Positions 17,129-26,835 of a DNA stretch of 64,000 nt are shown here, piece by piece (position 1 is the stretch's first letter; each line of letters starts with the position of its first letter). The translations under genes and the position numbers were made by a program. Source of the stretch: Prevotella sp. (GTDB lineage: Bacteria; Bacteroidota; Bacteroidia; Bacteroidales; Bacteroidaceae); assembly GCA_016291005.1 (NCBI GenBank), contig JAEEVT010000001.1, positions 1-64,000 on the forward strand, in the 5' to 3' direction. Under the pieces are notes generated by a model. The model searched no databases, was not told where the DNA came from, and saw nothing but the letters and a program-made list of their open reading frames with translations.

Positions 17129-18655
17129 ATGAAAGCAAAATTGTTTTCTATTTTGATTGGATTTGCAGCCTTGGCTCAAGTAGCCACAGCACAGACCACC
17201 ATTTACAGGATGCATGTAAAAATGAAGGACAGTTCAACCAATACCTACAAGGCTGATGACGTGCAGGAAGTTTACTTCACTGCCTCGCAACCTTACGACC
17301 CGTCGCATCCTGTGACAGCCGATGTGGAATCAATACACGCTCCGAAAGAGGGTGGAACTTATATCGTACATATCAACTCGGAGATACCCCTGTCAACATC
17401 AAGCGGTAATCCAGATGCTTTAATTGTTGATGACTATTTTTCCTATTTCTTGAATCAAGCTCCTGTCAGCCTAACAAGTACCTATAATGAGGGTACGCTC
17501 ACGATTACTGTTAATCCGACGACATGTTACATCGTAGATAATCGTGAAGTGAGGTTATTTGACCTTGAAGGCACAGAGGCCTTCTCACTAACAGTATCGC
17601 AGGATGGCGATCCCAATGCGACACTCATTGGCGAGAATGGAAACAACTATATCTCTTCTTTGGCGATGTCTATGCATGATAGTCATGCAAAATATCGCAG
17701 AGCTGATGTCAATTACACCGGATTGATTAGCCTTGATGGTTTTATGGCACCTTTAGAATCATACGACTACAGGGTGCGTGAGATATGGTTTACCATATAT
17801 CAAGGTATTTCTCGAAACATGCAGTTAATGGAGAATTGCGAAAGGCCAGGGATGGCTATCTTCAAGCCGATGTGTGCAGTTTTGAATGCCATGTCATATT
17901 ATGAATTGGTTACGTTCTTTGGTGGCGTTCCTTATTATACTAACGTGAATGATGCTATGGAATACCTTCCGAGAACAGAGCCCAATGTGATTTTCAGTAA
18001 CCTCATTGAACAATTGAAAGAAGCTATGGGAAACATGGAGGAGAAGGTGACTGGCTATGTAAACAGCTCGGAAAAGATGTACAAGATGTCGAAGGATATA
18101 GCCCGTGTGATGCTGGCCGATATCTATATGTATCAAGGCCGCTATATGGAAGCCAAGCCTCTGCTGGAAGAGATTGTAAACAGCCATCGCTATTCGTTGG
18201 TGTCGGCAGTAGATAATCTTGATCCCCAATGCTCGGAGATTATATGGAGTCAGGCCGTCAATACACCCACCAGAGCCAAAGCGAATGACATGACGGTAGT
18301 TTTCTTTAACGACGACCTTTGCATCATGCAGACATACGGCGATGTGCTGCTATCGTTGGCTGAATGTGAGAACAAGCTGAACAATGACTCTAAAGCCAAG
18401 GAATACTTGAATCAAGTGGCATCTGCAAAGGGAATCGAAACCACTTCGACTGAGACATTGGCTGCTATTTCGGAAATCCGCCATAGAATTCAGATTGACT
18501 TCGGCGGTTACTTCGCTTTTCTGAAGCGAACAGGTCAGGCTCAGACCACTCTCGGCCTCGAAGAATATCAGCTGCTCTTCCCGATTCCACAGGACGAAAT
18601 CAGCAGGAATCCTATGATAACGCAGAATCCGGGTTACGGAGAGACCACAAGATAA
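17129..18655 (+). CDS. Short SusD/RagB-like protein with BACON-like N-terminal domain and no lipobox
   Basis: Signal peptide MKAKLFSILIGFAALAQVATAQ without Cys; 'VESIHAPKEGGTYIVHINSEIPL' BACON-like; SusD-like C-term 'QLLFPIPQDEISRNPMITQNPGY'. Confidence 0.75.
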   Translation: MKAKLFSILIGFAALAQVATAQTTIYRMHVKMKDSSTNTYKADDVQEVYFTASQPYDPSHPVTADVESIHAPKEGGTYIVHINSEIPLSTSSGNPDALIVDDYFSYFLNQAPVSLTSTYNEGTLTITVNPTTCYIVDNREVRLFDLEGTEAFSLTVSQDGDPNATLIGENGNNYISSLAMSMHDSHAKYRRADVNYTGLISLDGFMAPLESYDYRVREIWFTIYQGISRNMQLMENCERPGMAIFKPMCAVLNAMSYYELVTFFGGVPYYTNVNDAMEYLPRTEPNVIFSNLIEQLKEAMGNMEEKVTGYVNSSEKMYKMSKDIARVMLADIYMYQGRYMEAKPLLEEIVNSHRYSLVSAVDNLDPQCSEIIWSQAVNTPTRAKANDMTVVFFNDDLCIMQTYGDVLLSLAECENKLNNDSKAKEYLNQVASAKGIETTSTETLAAISEIRHRIQIDFGGYFAFLKRTGQAQTTLGLEEYQLLFPIPQDEISRNPMITQNPGYGETTR

Positions 18656-18830
18656 GCTTATCATGATTGTTTTAGCCGTCTATTCGTGGGCGGCTTTTTC
18701 CCCTTTCCAATTAAGGCAATACCATGACTTTTATGCATTTTATCCAAATCGGATAATCTTTTTTGGATAATTGTTTGGAGAAGTCGGAAAAAGCAAGTAA
18801 CTTTGCACCGTTGGAAAAGAGAATAAGGCA

Positions 18831-19946
18831 ATGACAGAGAATCCTTTTATTACTTATGGATATGAGTCGGCAGAGTATTTCTGTGATCGAGAGGAAGAGA
18901 CTCGTCAATTGACGATGCTCCTGACGAATGGTAATCATGTGGCGCTGATTTCACCTCGCCGAATGGGTAAGACCGGATTGTTGAGCCACTGTTTCGCACA
19001 GCCTGACATGCAAGAAAATTATTACACGTTCTTGATAGACATCTATGCTACCAAGAATCTTCAGGACATGGTGTATCAGATGGGACGCAACATCGTCAGC
19101 AAACTGAAGCCCCGCGGACAGGCCGCCATTGGCCAGTTCCTGAAGTTTGTCACTTCCCTGCGCACAGGAATTTCCTTCGATGGCCAAGGCAATGCCAGTT
19201 GGAATCTGGGCATTGGCGACATCAAGTCTCCTTCGTTTACGTTGGAAGAGATTTTCAACTATCTTCAAGCCGCTGACAAGCGCTGTATTGTTGCCATTGA
19301 CGAGTTTCAGGCTGTTATGGACTATCCTGAAGAGAACGTTGAGGCTCTGATGCGAACTTACGTACAGCAATGCCGTAATGCCGTATTCGTCTTTTCCGGC
19401 TCCCAGAAGAGGATGATGAGCGAGATGTTCTCTTCGCCAGCAAGACCTTTCTACCAAAGTACGACGATGATGTTTCTGAAACCTGTCAGTCTGGCAGAAT
19501 ACGAGTCTTTTGCCAGACGTCATTTCGAAAAAGCCCATAAGAAAATTGCTGATGGCGTGGTGAAAGCCATCTATGAGCGGTTTGACGGTACAACGTGGTA
19601 TCTGCAGAAAGTGTTGAACCAACTCTTTGCCACGACAGAATCCGCCAAGGAAGAAGACGTCGAAAAGGCTGTCGAACAGATAGTTAACCAGAACGAGGAG
19701 GCATACAAGGACACCCTTTACCAGTTGACCGTCCGGCAACGCGACTTGCTTGTTGCCATTGGTCTTGAGGGAAAGGCAAGCCAGATTACTGGCATGGCGT
19801 TTGTAAAGCGTCATCACCTCTCGTCAGCCAGCAGTGTCCAGAAGGCAGCTCAGGTGCTTGAGGCGAAGCAGTTGCTGACCACTCAGCAGGGCATCCATGA
19901 AGTGTATGACAAATTCATGGGTGAATGGCTAAGGCATTATAGATGA
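18831..19946 (+). CDS. AAA/STAND-like ATPase (archaeal-ATPase-type)
   Basis: 'FCDREEETRQLTMLLTNGNHVALISPRRMGKTGLLSHCF' Walker A; 'RCIVAIDEFQAV' Walker B. Confidence 0.85.
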   Translation: MTENPFITYGYESAEYFCDREEETRQLTMLLTNGNHVALISPRRMGKTGLLSHCFAQPDMQENYYTFLIDIYATKNLQDMVYQMGRNIVSKLKPRGQAAIGQFLKFVTSLRTGISFDGQGNASWNLGIGDIKSPSFTLEEIFNYLQAADKRCIVAIDEFQAVMDYPEENVEALMRTYVQQCRNAVFVFSGSQKRMMSEMFSSPARPFYQSTTMMFLKPVSLAEYESFARRHFEKAHKKIADGVVKAIYERFDGTTWYLQKVLNQLFATTESAKEEDVEKAVEQIVNQNEEAYKDTLYQLTVRQRDLLVAIGLEGKASQITGMAFVKRHHLSSASSVQKAAQVLEAKQLLTTQQGIHEVYDKFMGEWLRHYR

Positions 19947-19949
19947 CTT

Positions 19950-20138
19950 AACCACGAACTTGAACTTTCACTTCTCTTACTTAACAACGAACTTGAACTT
20001 TCAGCTCGAGTTCGTTTCCGCTTGGAAGTGCAAGCAAGCTTTCACTTCTCTCACTTAACCACGAACTTGAACTTTTCAGTTCGAGTTCGTTCCCGTTCTG
20101 AAGTGTAAGCAAGCTTTCACTTCTCTCACTTAACCACG
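19950..20138. repeat. ~75-bp tandem direct repeats downstream of the nuclease gene
   Basis: Units 19990-20063 and 20064-20138 nearly identical, preceded by a partial copy; they repeat the KFVVK*-coding 3' end of the nuclease. Confidence 0.85.
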
Positions 20139-21751
20139 AACTTGCGGCCGTGCTTGATGTAGATGCCTGGTCGAAGCTGGTCGGTATCCACGCGGACACC
20201 TTGCAGGGTGTAGATGTTGTCGTCGTAGAAGCGCTCAGCCATCAGCTGCTCGATACCAGAAGGATTGGCCACGGTGATGTTGACGTTGGTAAGGGCTGCA
20301 TAATAATTTGTCGTAGTCTTTGTACCAGCGTTGTACTTTGACTGTACGTATTCCGTAGTAAACAGCACTTCGTCCTCTTCGCCTGTCCAGATATTATCGC
20401 TCATGGTACCCACGAAGGCTTTCACTTTTTTGTCTGCATGGTTGCTTTCACCTAAGGTAAACTCCACCTTCGTAATCTTGTTGTTGTGTGCCCTGAAAGT
20501 CAGCGTGTTATAGTTGTATAGGCGGATTTGGTCATCGTCTGCATAAAGATACTTACCACAGATGCCATAGCTAAAGGTAATGGTTACATTATCCTTATCT
20601 ATTGTGAGGGGAATGCGGTCATAATATTCACGCAAATTGTCGTATAGCGTCCAGTCCTTTCCTTCTGCTGCTAATTCGGCTTTGCGCTCTTCCGTTGGAT
20701 GCCAGTCAACATTGAAGGTGGTCTTGTTAAGAGCTATCTCACAATTGTCGGAGGTTGGTTCATTCTCTGGTAGTTCACCACCATAATCAAAAGCTTCGTC
20801 ATGCTGGTCTCCCCAGATGTAAATTTCCAGCCCTGGGTAGTCGACAAAGGGGTTTCGGTTACCCTGCATTCGCCAAACTTCTTCGTTTCGGTCTATCTCT
20901 TTCTGGCTGACAGGGTCGTTTTTTGACCATTTCATCAGCAGGTCAAATGCCCACGGAGCAAAAGGCTGATACGGGTCATCGTCCTCTAAGTTAAACATGT
21001 CTCCCGTCCATGTTCCACAATGGTCTCCGATGTTAGCGTCTGTTCCACTCCAAGTGGGTTGTCTTTTCTCATAAGCAGTTACCATGTAGAAGTAGATGCG
21101 TGCTATGTCACCCTTGTATTCGTCGTTGGGTTCGAAGCACCGGCCAGTATAAACAGGGGCATCTAATCCTTCAGGAATATAGGTGCATTTGCCCATTTTG
21201 CTAAAAGGTTTCTGTTCGGGGTCGTTGGGGTCTGGTTCCGAGCCATACCATTCACCATTGTTTGTGCCATAGGGGTTATTGCTGCGCTTGTTGTTAACAA
21301 TGCCTTCAGCAGGAATCACATGTGCAAGGTCGGAATACATAGGCCAGATGTCCTTGTAGGTATAACTACTTCCACTCTTTGCTGCTGGATTAAACCAACT
21401 CTTGGGCATCGAGTGTTCGCGCTGGAAACCTTTAGTTCCCTCTGGGTCTGTACCATATTTCCCGTTTCTATGGAGGTTAGTATAGATAGAGTAAGCCGAA
21501 TTACAGGAATACATATCCCAAATAATGGGTACAGTGTCTGTCGGAATGGCGTCAGAAGTGCGATATGCAGTCCATAGTGAGTCGTAGTCCATCACAGAAG
21601 GTGTATTGATAATCTCGTACATAGCCGTCTTCAGCTCGCGGCCTTTCTTGCCGTGGGCTTTCTGGTAATAAGTGCCTGTGCCGTTGGGCTGAGCCATTAA
21701 AACAACGGAAGTGATAGCAAGGCAAATAGTGGTAAGTAATGATCTTTTCAT
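20126..21751 (-). CDS. Secreted endonuclease I (EndA/NucM-like) with conserved C-terminal tail
   Basis: 'GTKGFQREHSMPKSWFN', 'DIWPMYSDLAHVIPAEGIVNNKRSNNPYG'; tail 'YTLQGVRVDTDQLRPGIYIKHGRKFVVK'. Confidence 0.85.
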   Translation of the reverse strand: MKRSLLTTICLAITSVVLMAQPNGTGTYYQKAHGKKGRELKTAMYEIINTPSVMDYDSLWTAYRTSDAIPTDTVPIIWDMYSCNSAYSIYTNLHRNGKYGTDPEGTKGFQREHSMPKSWFNPAAKSGSSYTYKDIWPMYSDLAHVIPAEGIVNNKRSNNPYGTNNGEWYGSEPDPNDPEQKPFSKMGKCTYIPEGLDAPVYTGRCFEPNDEYKGDIARIYFYMVTAYEKRQPTWSGTDANIGDHCGTWTGDMFNLEDDDPYQPFAPWAFDLLMKWSKNDPVSQKEIDRNEEVWRMQGNRNPFVDYPGLEIYIWGDQHDEAFDYGGELPENEPTSDNCEIALNKTTFNVDWHPTEERKAELAAEGKDWTLYDNLREYYDRIPLTIDKDNVTITFSYGICGKYLYADDDQIRLYNYNTLTFRAHNNKITKVEFTLGESNHADKKVKAFVGTMSDNIWTGEEDEVLFTTEYVQSKYNAGTKTTTNYYAALTNVNITVANPSGIEQLMAERFYDDNIYTLQGVRVDTDQLRPGIYIKHGRKFVVK

Positions 21752-21899
21752 AAGCTAATCAGGTTTTTATGTTGCAAAGGTACGAAAAAAAGCGAAAAGT
21801 GGATAGTGAAAGGTGAAGAATTTGTTTCTGGAAGGGGATAATTTAGTTAAGAAAACTAAAATTCTTCTATATATATAAGGTGTAACCAAAAGTTTTCTC

Positions 21900-21907
21900 T
21901 ACTTTTG
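21900..21907 (+). promoter_or_regulatory. Bacteroidetes -7 element TACTTTTG upstream of topA
   Basis: TAnnTTTG match 31 bp upstream of start. Confidence 0.45.
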
Positions 21908-21937
21908 CAGCCCAAAAGAAGCAAAAAAGTAAAAGAT

Positions 21938-24256
21938 ATGCAAAAGAATTTGGTGATAGTAGAGTCTCCTGCTAAGGCTAAGACCATCGAGAAGTTTCTC
22001 GGCAAGGACTTTAAAGTGATGTCAAGCTACGGCCACATCCGCGACTTGAAGAAGAGAGAGATGAGCGTCAACACGACGTCGCTCGAACCTGAATACGAGA
22101 TTCCCGACGAGAAGCAGAAGCTGGTGAGAGAACTGAAGTCGAACGCACAGAAGGCAGAGAAGGTCTGGCTGGCATCCGATGAAGACCGCGAGGGAGAAGC
22201 CATCTCGTGGCATCTGTGTGAGGTGCTGGGACTGGACGAGCAGAAGACCAACCGTATTGTGTTTCACGAAATTACGAAGCCGGCCATCCTGAAGGCCATC
22301 GAGACGCCGCGCCATATCGACATGAACTTAGTGAACGCCCAGCAGGCCCGTCGCGTGCTGGACCGTCTGGTAGGTTTTAAGTTATCGCCAGTGCTGTGGC
22401 GCAAGGTAAAGCCCTCTTTGTCGGCAGGGCGTGTGCAGAGTGTTGCCGTACGTTTAATAGTGGAACGCGAGCGCGAGATACAGTCTTTCAAGAGCGAGGC
22501 CTACTATAGTGTCAGCGGAACTTTTGCCCTGACCAATGCCGACGGTTCGCAGACGGAAGTGAAGGCCACGCTGGCCCAGCGTCTGAAGACCCACGAGGAG
22601 GTGGAGCAGTTGCTGGAGCAATGTAAGGACGCTACGTTTACCGTCGAGTCGGTGATGAAGAGACCCATGAAGCGCACTCCGGCGCCACCCTTCACCACGT
22701 CGACCCTACAACAGGAAGCCGCCCGTAAGCTCGGCTTTACAGTGAGCCAGACCATGATGGTGGCCCAACACTTGTATGAGCATGGACAGATTACCTATAT
22801 GCGTACTGACTCTGTGAACCTCTCCGGCCTGTGCATCAATGCCTCGAAGGAGGAGATTAACACGCTCTACGGCGAGGAATACGGCAAGGTTCGCCAGTAT
22901 CACACCAGTTCCAAGGGTGCCCAGGAAGCCCACGAGGCCATCCGTCCCACCTATATGGAGAAGCAGAGCATTGAGGGTACAGCTCAGGAGCGCCGTCTCT
23001 ATGAGCTCATCTGGAAGCGCACCATTGCCTCGCAGATGGCTGATGCCGAGATAGAGAAGACAACGGTAACGATTAAAATTGAGAATCCGGAATTGTCAAC
23101 GCTCAATTCTCAGTTCATAGCTACAGGCGAAGTTGTTAAGTTCGACGGTTTCCTGAAGGTCTATCGTGAGTCGGTTGACGACGAGGAGCAGCAGGACGAG
23201 GAAAGCCACATCCTGCCCCCGTTGACAGAAGGCGATGAGCTGACACGCCGCGAGATACAAGCTATAGAACGCTTCAGCCAGGGTCCCCAGCGCTATACTG
23301 AAGCCTCGCTGGTACACAAATTGGAAGAGTTAGGCATTGGTCGTCCTTCGACCTACGCCCCCACCATCTCTACCATCCAGCAGCGCGAATATGTTCATAA
23401 GGGCGACCAGAAAGGCGAAGAGCGCTCTTTCACCGTCGACACGCTGAAAGGAAAAATCATAACCCAGAAGGTGCGTACTGAGATGGCTGGTTCTGACAAG
23501 GGTAAGTTGCTGCCCACAGACATCGGCATCGTGGTCAATGACTTCCTCATGAAGTCGTTCCCCACCATCATGGATTATAATTTCACCGCCAAGGTGGAGC
23601 AGGACTTTGATAAGATTGCCGAGGGCGACGAGAAGTGGACGGATATGATGAAGGACTTCTATAACGACTTCGAGCCTACGGTGGAAAAGACGATGAATGC
23701 CCGTCAGGAGCACAAGGCCGGTGAGCGCCAGTTGGGCAAAGATCCCAAGTCGGGCAAGCCCGTCTTCGTTAAGATTGGCCGCTTCGGCCCTGTAGTGCAG
23801 ATAGGCTCTGCCGAAGACAAGGATAAGCCTCGCTTTGCCCAGCTGCCCAGCGAGAAGAGCATTGAGACGCTGACCCTCGACGAGGCGATGGAACTGTTTA
23901 AACTGCCCCGTACGATAGGCGACTTCGAAGGTTCCCCCGTTGTCATTGGCGCTGGTCGCTTCGGACCATACGTGATGCACAACAAGAAGTACACTTCCAT
24001 TCCAAAAGATGCCGACCCCATGGCGATTACCCTCGAGGAAGCTATTCAGTTGATAAAAGAGAAGCGTGAGCAGGAATCGCAGAAGTATCTGCGTTCCTTC
24101 GATGCCGATGGCAAGTTGCAGATTCTGAACGGCCGATATGGTCCCTACATTGTGTACAACGGCAAGAACTACCGTATGCCAAAGGCGATGCACACCCGTG
24201 TCGCTGAAATGACCTACGACGAGTGCATGGCGATTGTCAATAAGAATGAGAAATGA
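21938..24256 (+). CDS. topA: DNA topoisomerase I
   Basis: 'NLVIVESPAKAKTIEKFLG', 'ASDEDREGEAISWHL', 'ITYMRTDSVNLS', C-terminal repeats 'GRFGPYVMHNKKYTSIPK'. Confidence 0.97.
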   Translation: MQKNLVIVESPAKAKTIEKFLGKDFKVMSSYGHIRDLKKREMSVNTTSLEPEYEIPDEKQKLVRELKSNAQKAEKVWLASDEDREGEAISWHLCEVLGLDEQKTNRIVFHEITKPAILKAIETPRHIDMNLVNAQQARRVLDRLVGFKLSPVLWRKVKPSLSAGRVQSVAVRLIVEREREIQSFKSEAYYSVSGTFALTNADGSQTEVKATLAQRLKTHEEVEQLLEQCKDATFTVESVMKRPMKRTPAPPFTTSTLQQEAARKLGFTVSQTMMVAQHLYEHGQITYMRTDSVNLSGLCINASKEEINTLYGEEYGKVRQYHTSSKGAQEAHEAIRPTYMEKQSIEGTAQERRLYELIWKRTIASQMADAEIEKTTVTIKIENPELSTLNSQFIATGEVVKFDGFLKVYRESVDDEEQQDEESHILPPLTEGDELTRREIQAIERFSQGPQRYTEASLVHKLEELGIGRPSTYAPTISTIQQREYVHKGDQKGEERSFTVDTLKGKIITQKVRTEMAGSDKGKLLPTDIGIVVNDFLMKSFPTIMDYNFTAKVEQDFDKIAEGDEKWTDMMKDFYNDFEPTVEKTMNARQEHKAGERQLGKDPKSGKPVFVKIGRFGPVVQIGSAEDKDKPRFAQLPSEKSIETLTLDEAMELFKLPRTIGDFEGSPVVIGAGRFGPYVMHNKKYTSIPKDADPMAITLEEAIQLIKEKREQESQKYLRSFDADGKLQILNGRYGPYIVYNGKNYRMPKAMHTRVAEMTYDECMAIVNKNEK

Positions 24257-24280
24257 GGCCTCATTTCCAATTTTAAGAAT

Positions 24281-24808
24281 ATGCGAAGAATTATTCTGAT
24301 CGGTTATATGGGGTCCGGGAAGACCACAGTAGGCAAGGCCCTTTCGAAGGAGACCGGTATGATGTTCTATGACCTGGACTGGTATATCGAGAGCCGCATG
24401 CGCAAGACTGTCTCGCAGATTTTTGCAGAGCGTGGTGAAGATGCCTTCCGCAAACTGGAGCATAGCATGCTGCACGAGGTTGCCGAGTTCGAGGATGTCA
24501 TCATTAGCTGCGGTGGTGGGACACCTTGTTTCTTCGACAACATGGACTACCTGAACCAGCAAGGTGACGTGGTGTACCTGAAGGCCTCGCCGGAAGTACT
24601 CTACAATCACCTGCTGATGGCCAAGGTGGAGCGCCCTCTGCTGAAAGGTAAGAGTCCTGAAGAACTGATAGCCTATATTACGGAGCACCTGAAGGAACGC
24701 GCCCCGTACTACGAAAAAGCCCGATATACCCTCGACGTCGACGTGCTCGACAATGTCGATAAGATTAAAGACAGCGTAGCCCGTCTACGTGAAATCCTCA
24801 ATCTATAA
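24281..24808 (+). CDS. aroK: Shikimate kinase
   Basis: 'IILIGYMGSGKTTVGKALSKETGMMFYDLDWYIESR'; 'ISCGGGTPCF'. Confidence 0.93.
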   Translation: MRRIILIGYMGSGKTTVGKALSKETGMMFYDLDWYIESRMRKTVSQIFAERGEDAFRKLEHSMLHEVAEFEDVIISCGGGTPCFFDNMDYLNQQGDVVYLKASPEVLYNHLLMAKVERPLLKGKSPEELIAYITEHLKERAPYYEKARYTLDVDVLDNVDKIKDSVARLREILNL

Positions 24809-24869
24809 TTCTTAATTGATAATTGGCGAAGCCAATAACTCTAAACTCAAAATTCTTAACTCTTAACTC

Positions 24870-26762
24870 ATGAAGAAGTGGACTATCGACGACTCTAAGG
24901 AGCTCTACAACATCAACGGCTGGGGCACCAGCTACTTCGGCATTAACGACGAAGGTAACGTCTATGTGACCCCCTGCAAGGACGGAACGCAGATAGACCT
25001 GCGTGAGGTGATGGACGAACTGTCGCTGCGCGACGTGCAGTCGCCAGTGCTGCTGCGCTTCCCCGACATTCTGGACAACCGCATCGAAAAGACGTGGAGT
25101 TGTTTCAAGAAGGCTGCCGAGGAGTATGAGTACAAGGGCGAGAACTATGTTGTCTTCCCCATCAAGGTCAACCAGATGCAGCCCGTCGTCGAGGAGATTA
25201 TCTCGCACGGACGTAAGTTCAACTTGGGCATCGAGGCTGGTTCGAAGCCGGAACTGCACGCCGTCATCGCCGTACAGTGCCAGAGCGACAGCATCATCAT
25301 CTGTAATGGCTATAAGGACCAGAGCTACATTGAGCTGGCCCTGCTGGCACAGAAGATGGGCAAGCGCATCTTCATCGTGGTGGAGAAGCTGAACGAGTTG
25401 GAGATTATCGCCCGCGAAGCCAAGAAGATTGGTGTGCGACCCAATATAGGCATCCGCATCAAGCTGGCCTCCAGTGGTGCCGGCAAGTGGGAAGAGAGTG
25501 GGGGAGACGCCTCGAAGTTCGGTCTGACAAGTGCCGAACTGTTGGAAGCCCTGGAATTATTGGATAAAAAGGACATGCGCGACTGTCTGCGACTCATCCA
25601 CTTCCATATCGGCAGCCAGATCACGAAGATACGCCGCATACAGACCGCCCTCCGCGAGGCCTCACAGTTCTATGTGCAGCTTCACAAGATGGGCTATAAC
25701 GTCGACTTCGTTGACTGCGGTGGTGGACTGGGTGTCGACTACGACGGCACACGGTCGCCCTCATCGGAGAGTTCTGTTAATTACAGCATCCAGGAGTATG
25801 TCAACGACTGTATATATACCTTTGTCGATGCTGCCAACCGCAACGACATCCCCCATCCCAACCTGATTACTGAGAGCGGCCGTTCGTTGGCAGCCCACCA
25901 TTCCGTACTGGTTATCGACGTGTTGGAGACGGCCTCGCTGCCCGAGATGCCAGAAGAGTTCGAACCCGACGAGAACAGCCACCAGTTAGTGAAGGACCTC
26001 TATGAGATTTGGGATAACCTCAGCCCGCGTAACGTCTTGGAAGACTGGCACGACGCTGAGCAAATCCGTGAAGAAGTGCTTGACCTCTTTGCCCACGGCA
26101 TTGTAGATTTGAAGACACGCGCTGAGATTGAGGCCATGTACTGGAGTGTCTGTCACGAGATTCATGCCTTGGCCAAGAACCTGAAGCATGTTCCCGAGGA
26201 GCTGATGAATATCGATAAACTGCTGGCCGACAAGTACTTCTGTAATTTCTCGCTGTTCCAGAGCCTGCCCGACTCATGGGCTATTGACCAGATATTCCCC
26301 ATTATGCCCATCCAGCGGCTTAACGAGCGACCCACTCGCAATGCCACCATTCAGGACATCACCTGCGACTCGGACGGTAAGATAGCCAACTTCGCCACCA
26401 ACCGCCACAACTCGCATTCGCTGCCCGTCCATGCCCTGAAGAAAAATGAGAGCTACTATCTGGGCGTGTTCCTCGTGGGAGCTTATCAGGAAATCCTGGG
26501 CGACATGCACAACCTGTTTGGCGACACCACGGCGGTACACATCTCCGTCAAGGATGGCAGCTACCACATCGACCAGGTGTTCGACGGCGAGACGGTGGAA
26601 GAAGTGCTGGAATATGTGCAGTACAACCCCAAGAAGCTGGTGCGCCAGTTGGAAATCTGGGTCGCCAAGAGTGTCAAGCAGGGCAAGATTACCCTCGAAG
26701 AGGGCAAGGAGTTCCTCTCGAACTATCGCTCAGGCCTCTACGGCTACACCTATTTGGAATAG
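24870..26762 (+). CDS. speA: Biosynthetic arginine decarboxylase
   Basis: 'YVVFPIKVNQMQPVVEEI', 'HFHIGSQI', 'VDCGGGLGVDYDGT'. Confidence 0.95.
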   Translation: MKKWTIDDSKELYNINGWGTSYFGINDEGNVYVTPCKDGTQIDLREVMDELSLRDVQSPVLLRFPDILDNRIEKTWSCFKKAAEEYEYKGENYVVFPIKVNQMQPVVEEIISHGRKFNLGIEAGSKPELHAVIAVQCQSDSIIICNGYKDQSYIELALLAQKMGKRIFIVVEKLNELEIIAREAKKIGVRPNIGIRIKLASSGAGKWEESGGDASKFGLTSAELLEALELLDKKDMRDCLRLIHFHIGSQITKIRRIQTALREASQFYVQLHKMGYNVDFVDCGGGLGVDYDGTRSPSSESSVNYSIQEYVNDCIYTFVDAANRNDIPHPNLITESGRSLAAHHSVLVIDVLETASLPEMPEEFEPDENSHQLVKDLYEIWDNLSPRNVLEDWHDAEQIREEVLDLFAHGIVDLKTRAEIEAMYWSVCHEIHALAKNLKHVPEELMNIDKLLADKYFCNFSLFQSLPDSWAIDQIFPIMPIQRLNERPTRNATIQDITCDSDGKIANFATNRHNSHSLPVHALKKNESYYLGVFLVGAYQEILGDMHNLFGDTTAVHISVKDGSYHIDQVFDGETVEEVLEYVQYNPKKLVRQLEIWVAKSVKQGKITLEEGKEFLSNYRSGLYGYTYLE

Positions 26763-26835
26763 TGGATCCACGGGGTACAGACCTTACCTTTTTAGAAAGC
26801 AAAAAGCTAAAAATCATAACTTAAAACAAACGTCT

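Noticed and set aside
18720-18785. TTATCC/GGATAA motifs upstream of the AAA ATPase as an operator
   Set aside because: Only three short, weakly spaced copies in AT-rich sequence; not distinguishable from chance by eye.
19950-20138. Possible CRISPR array
   Set aside because: Units are long (74-75 bp), nearly identical throughout, and derived from the adjacent gene end.
23330-24688. 452-aa minus-strand ORF antisense to topA and aroK
   Set aside because: Spans two well-supported plus-strand genes; no independent motifs.
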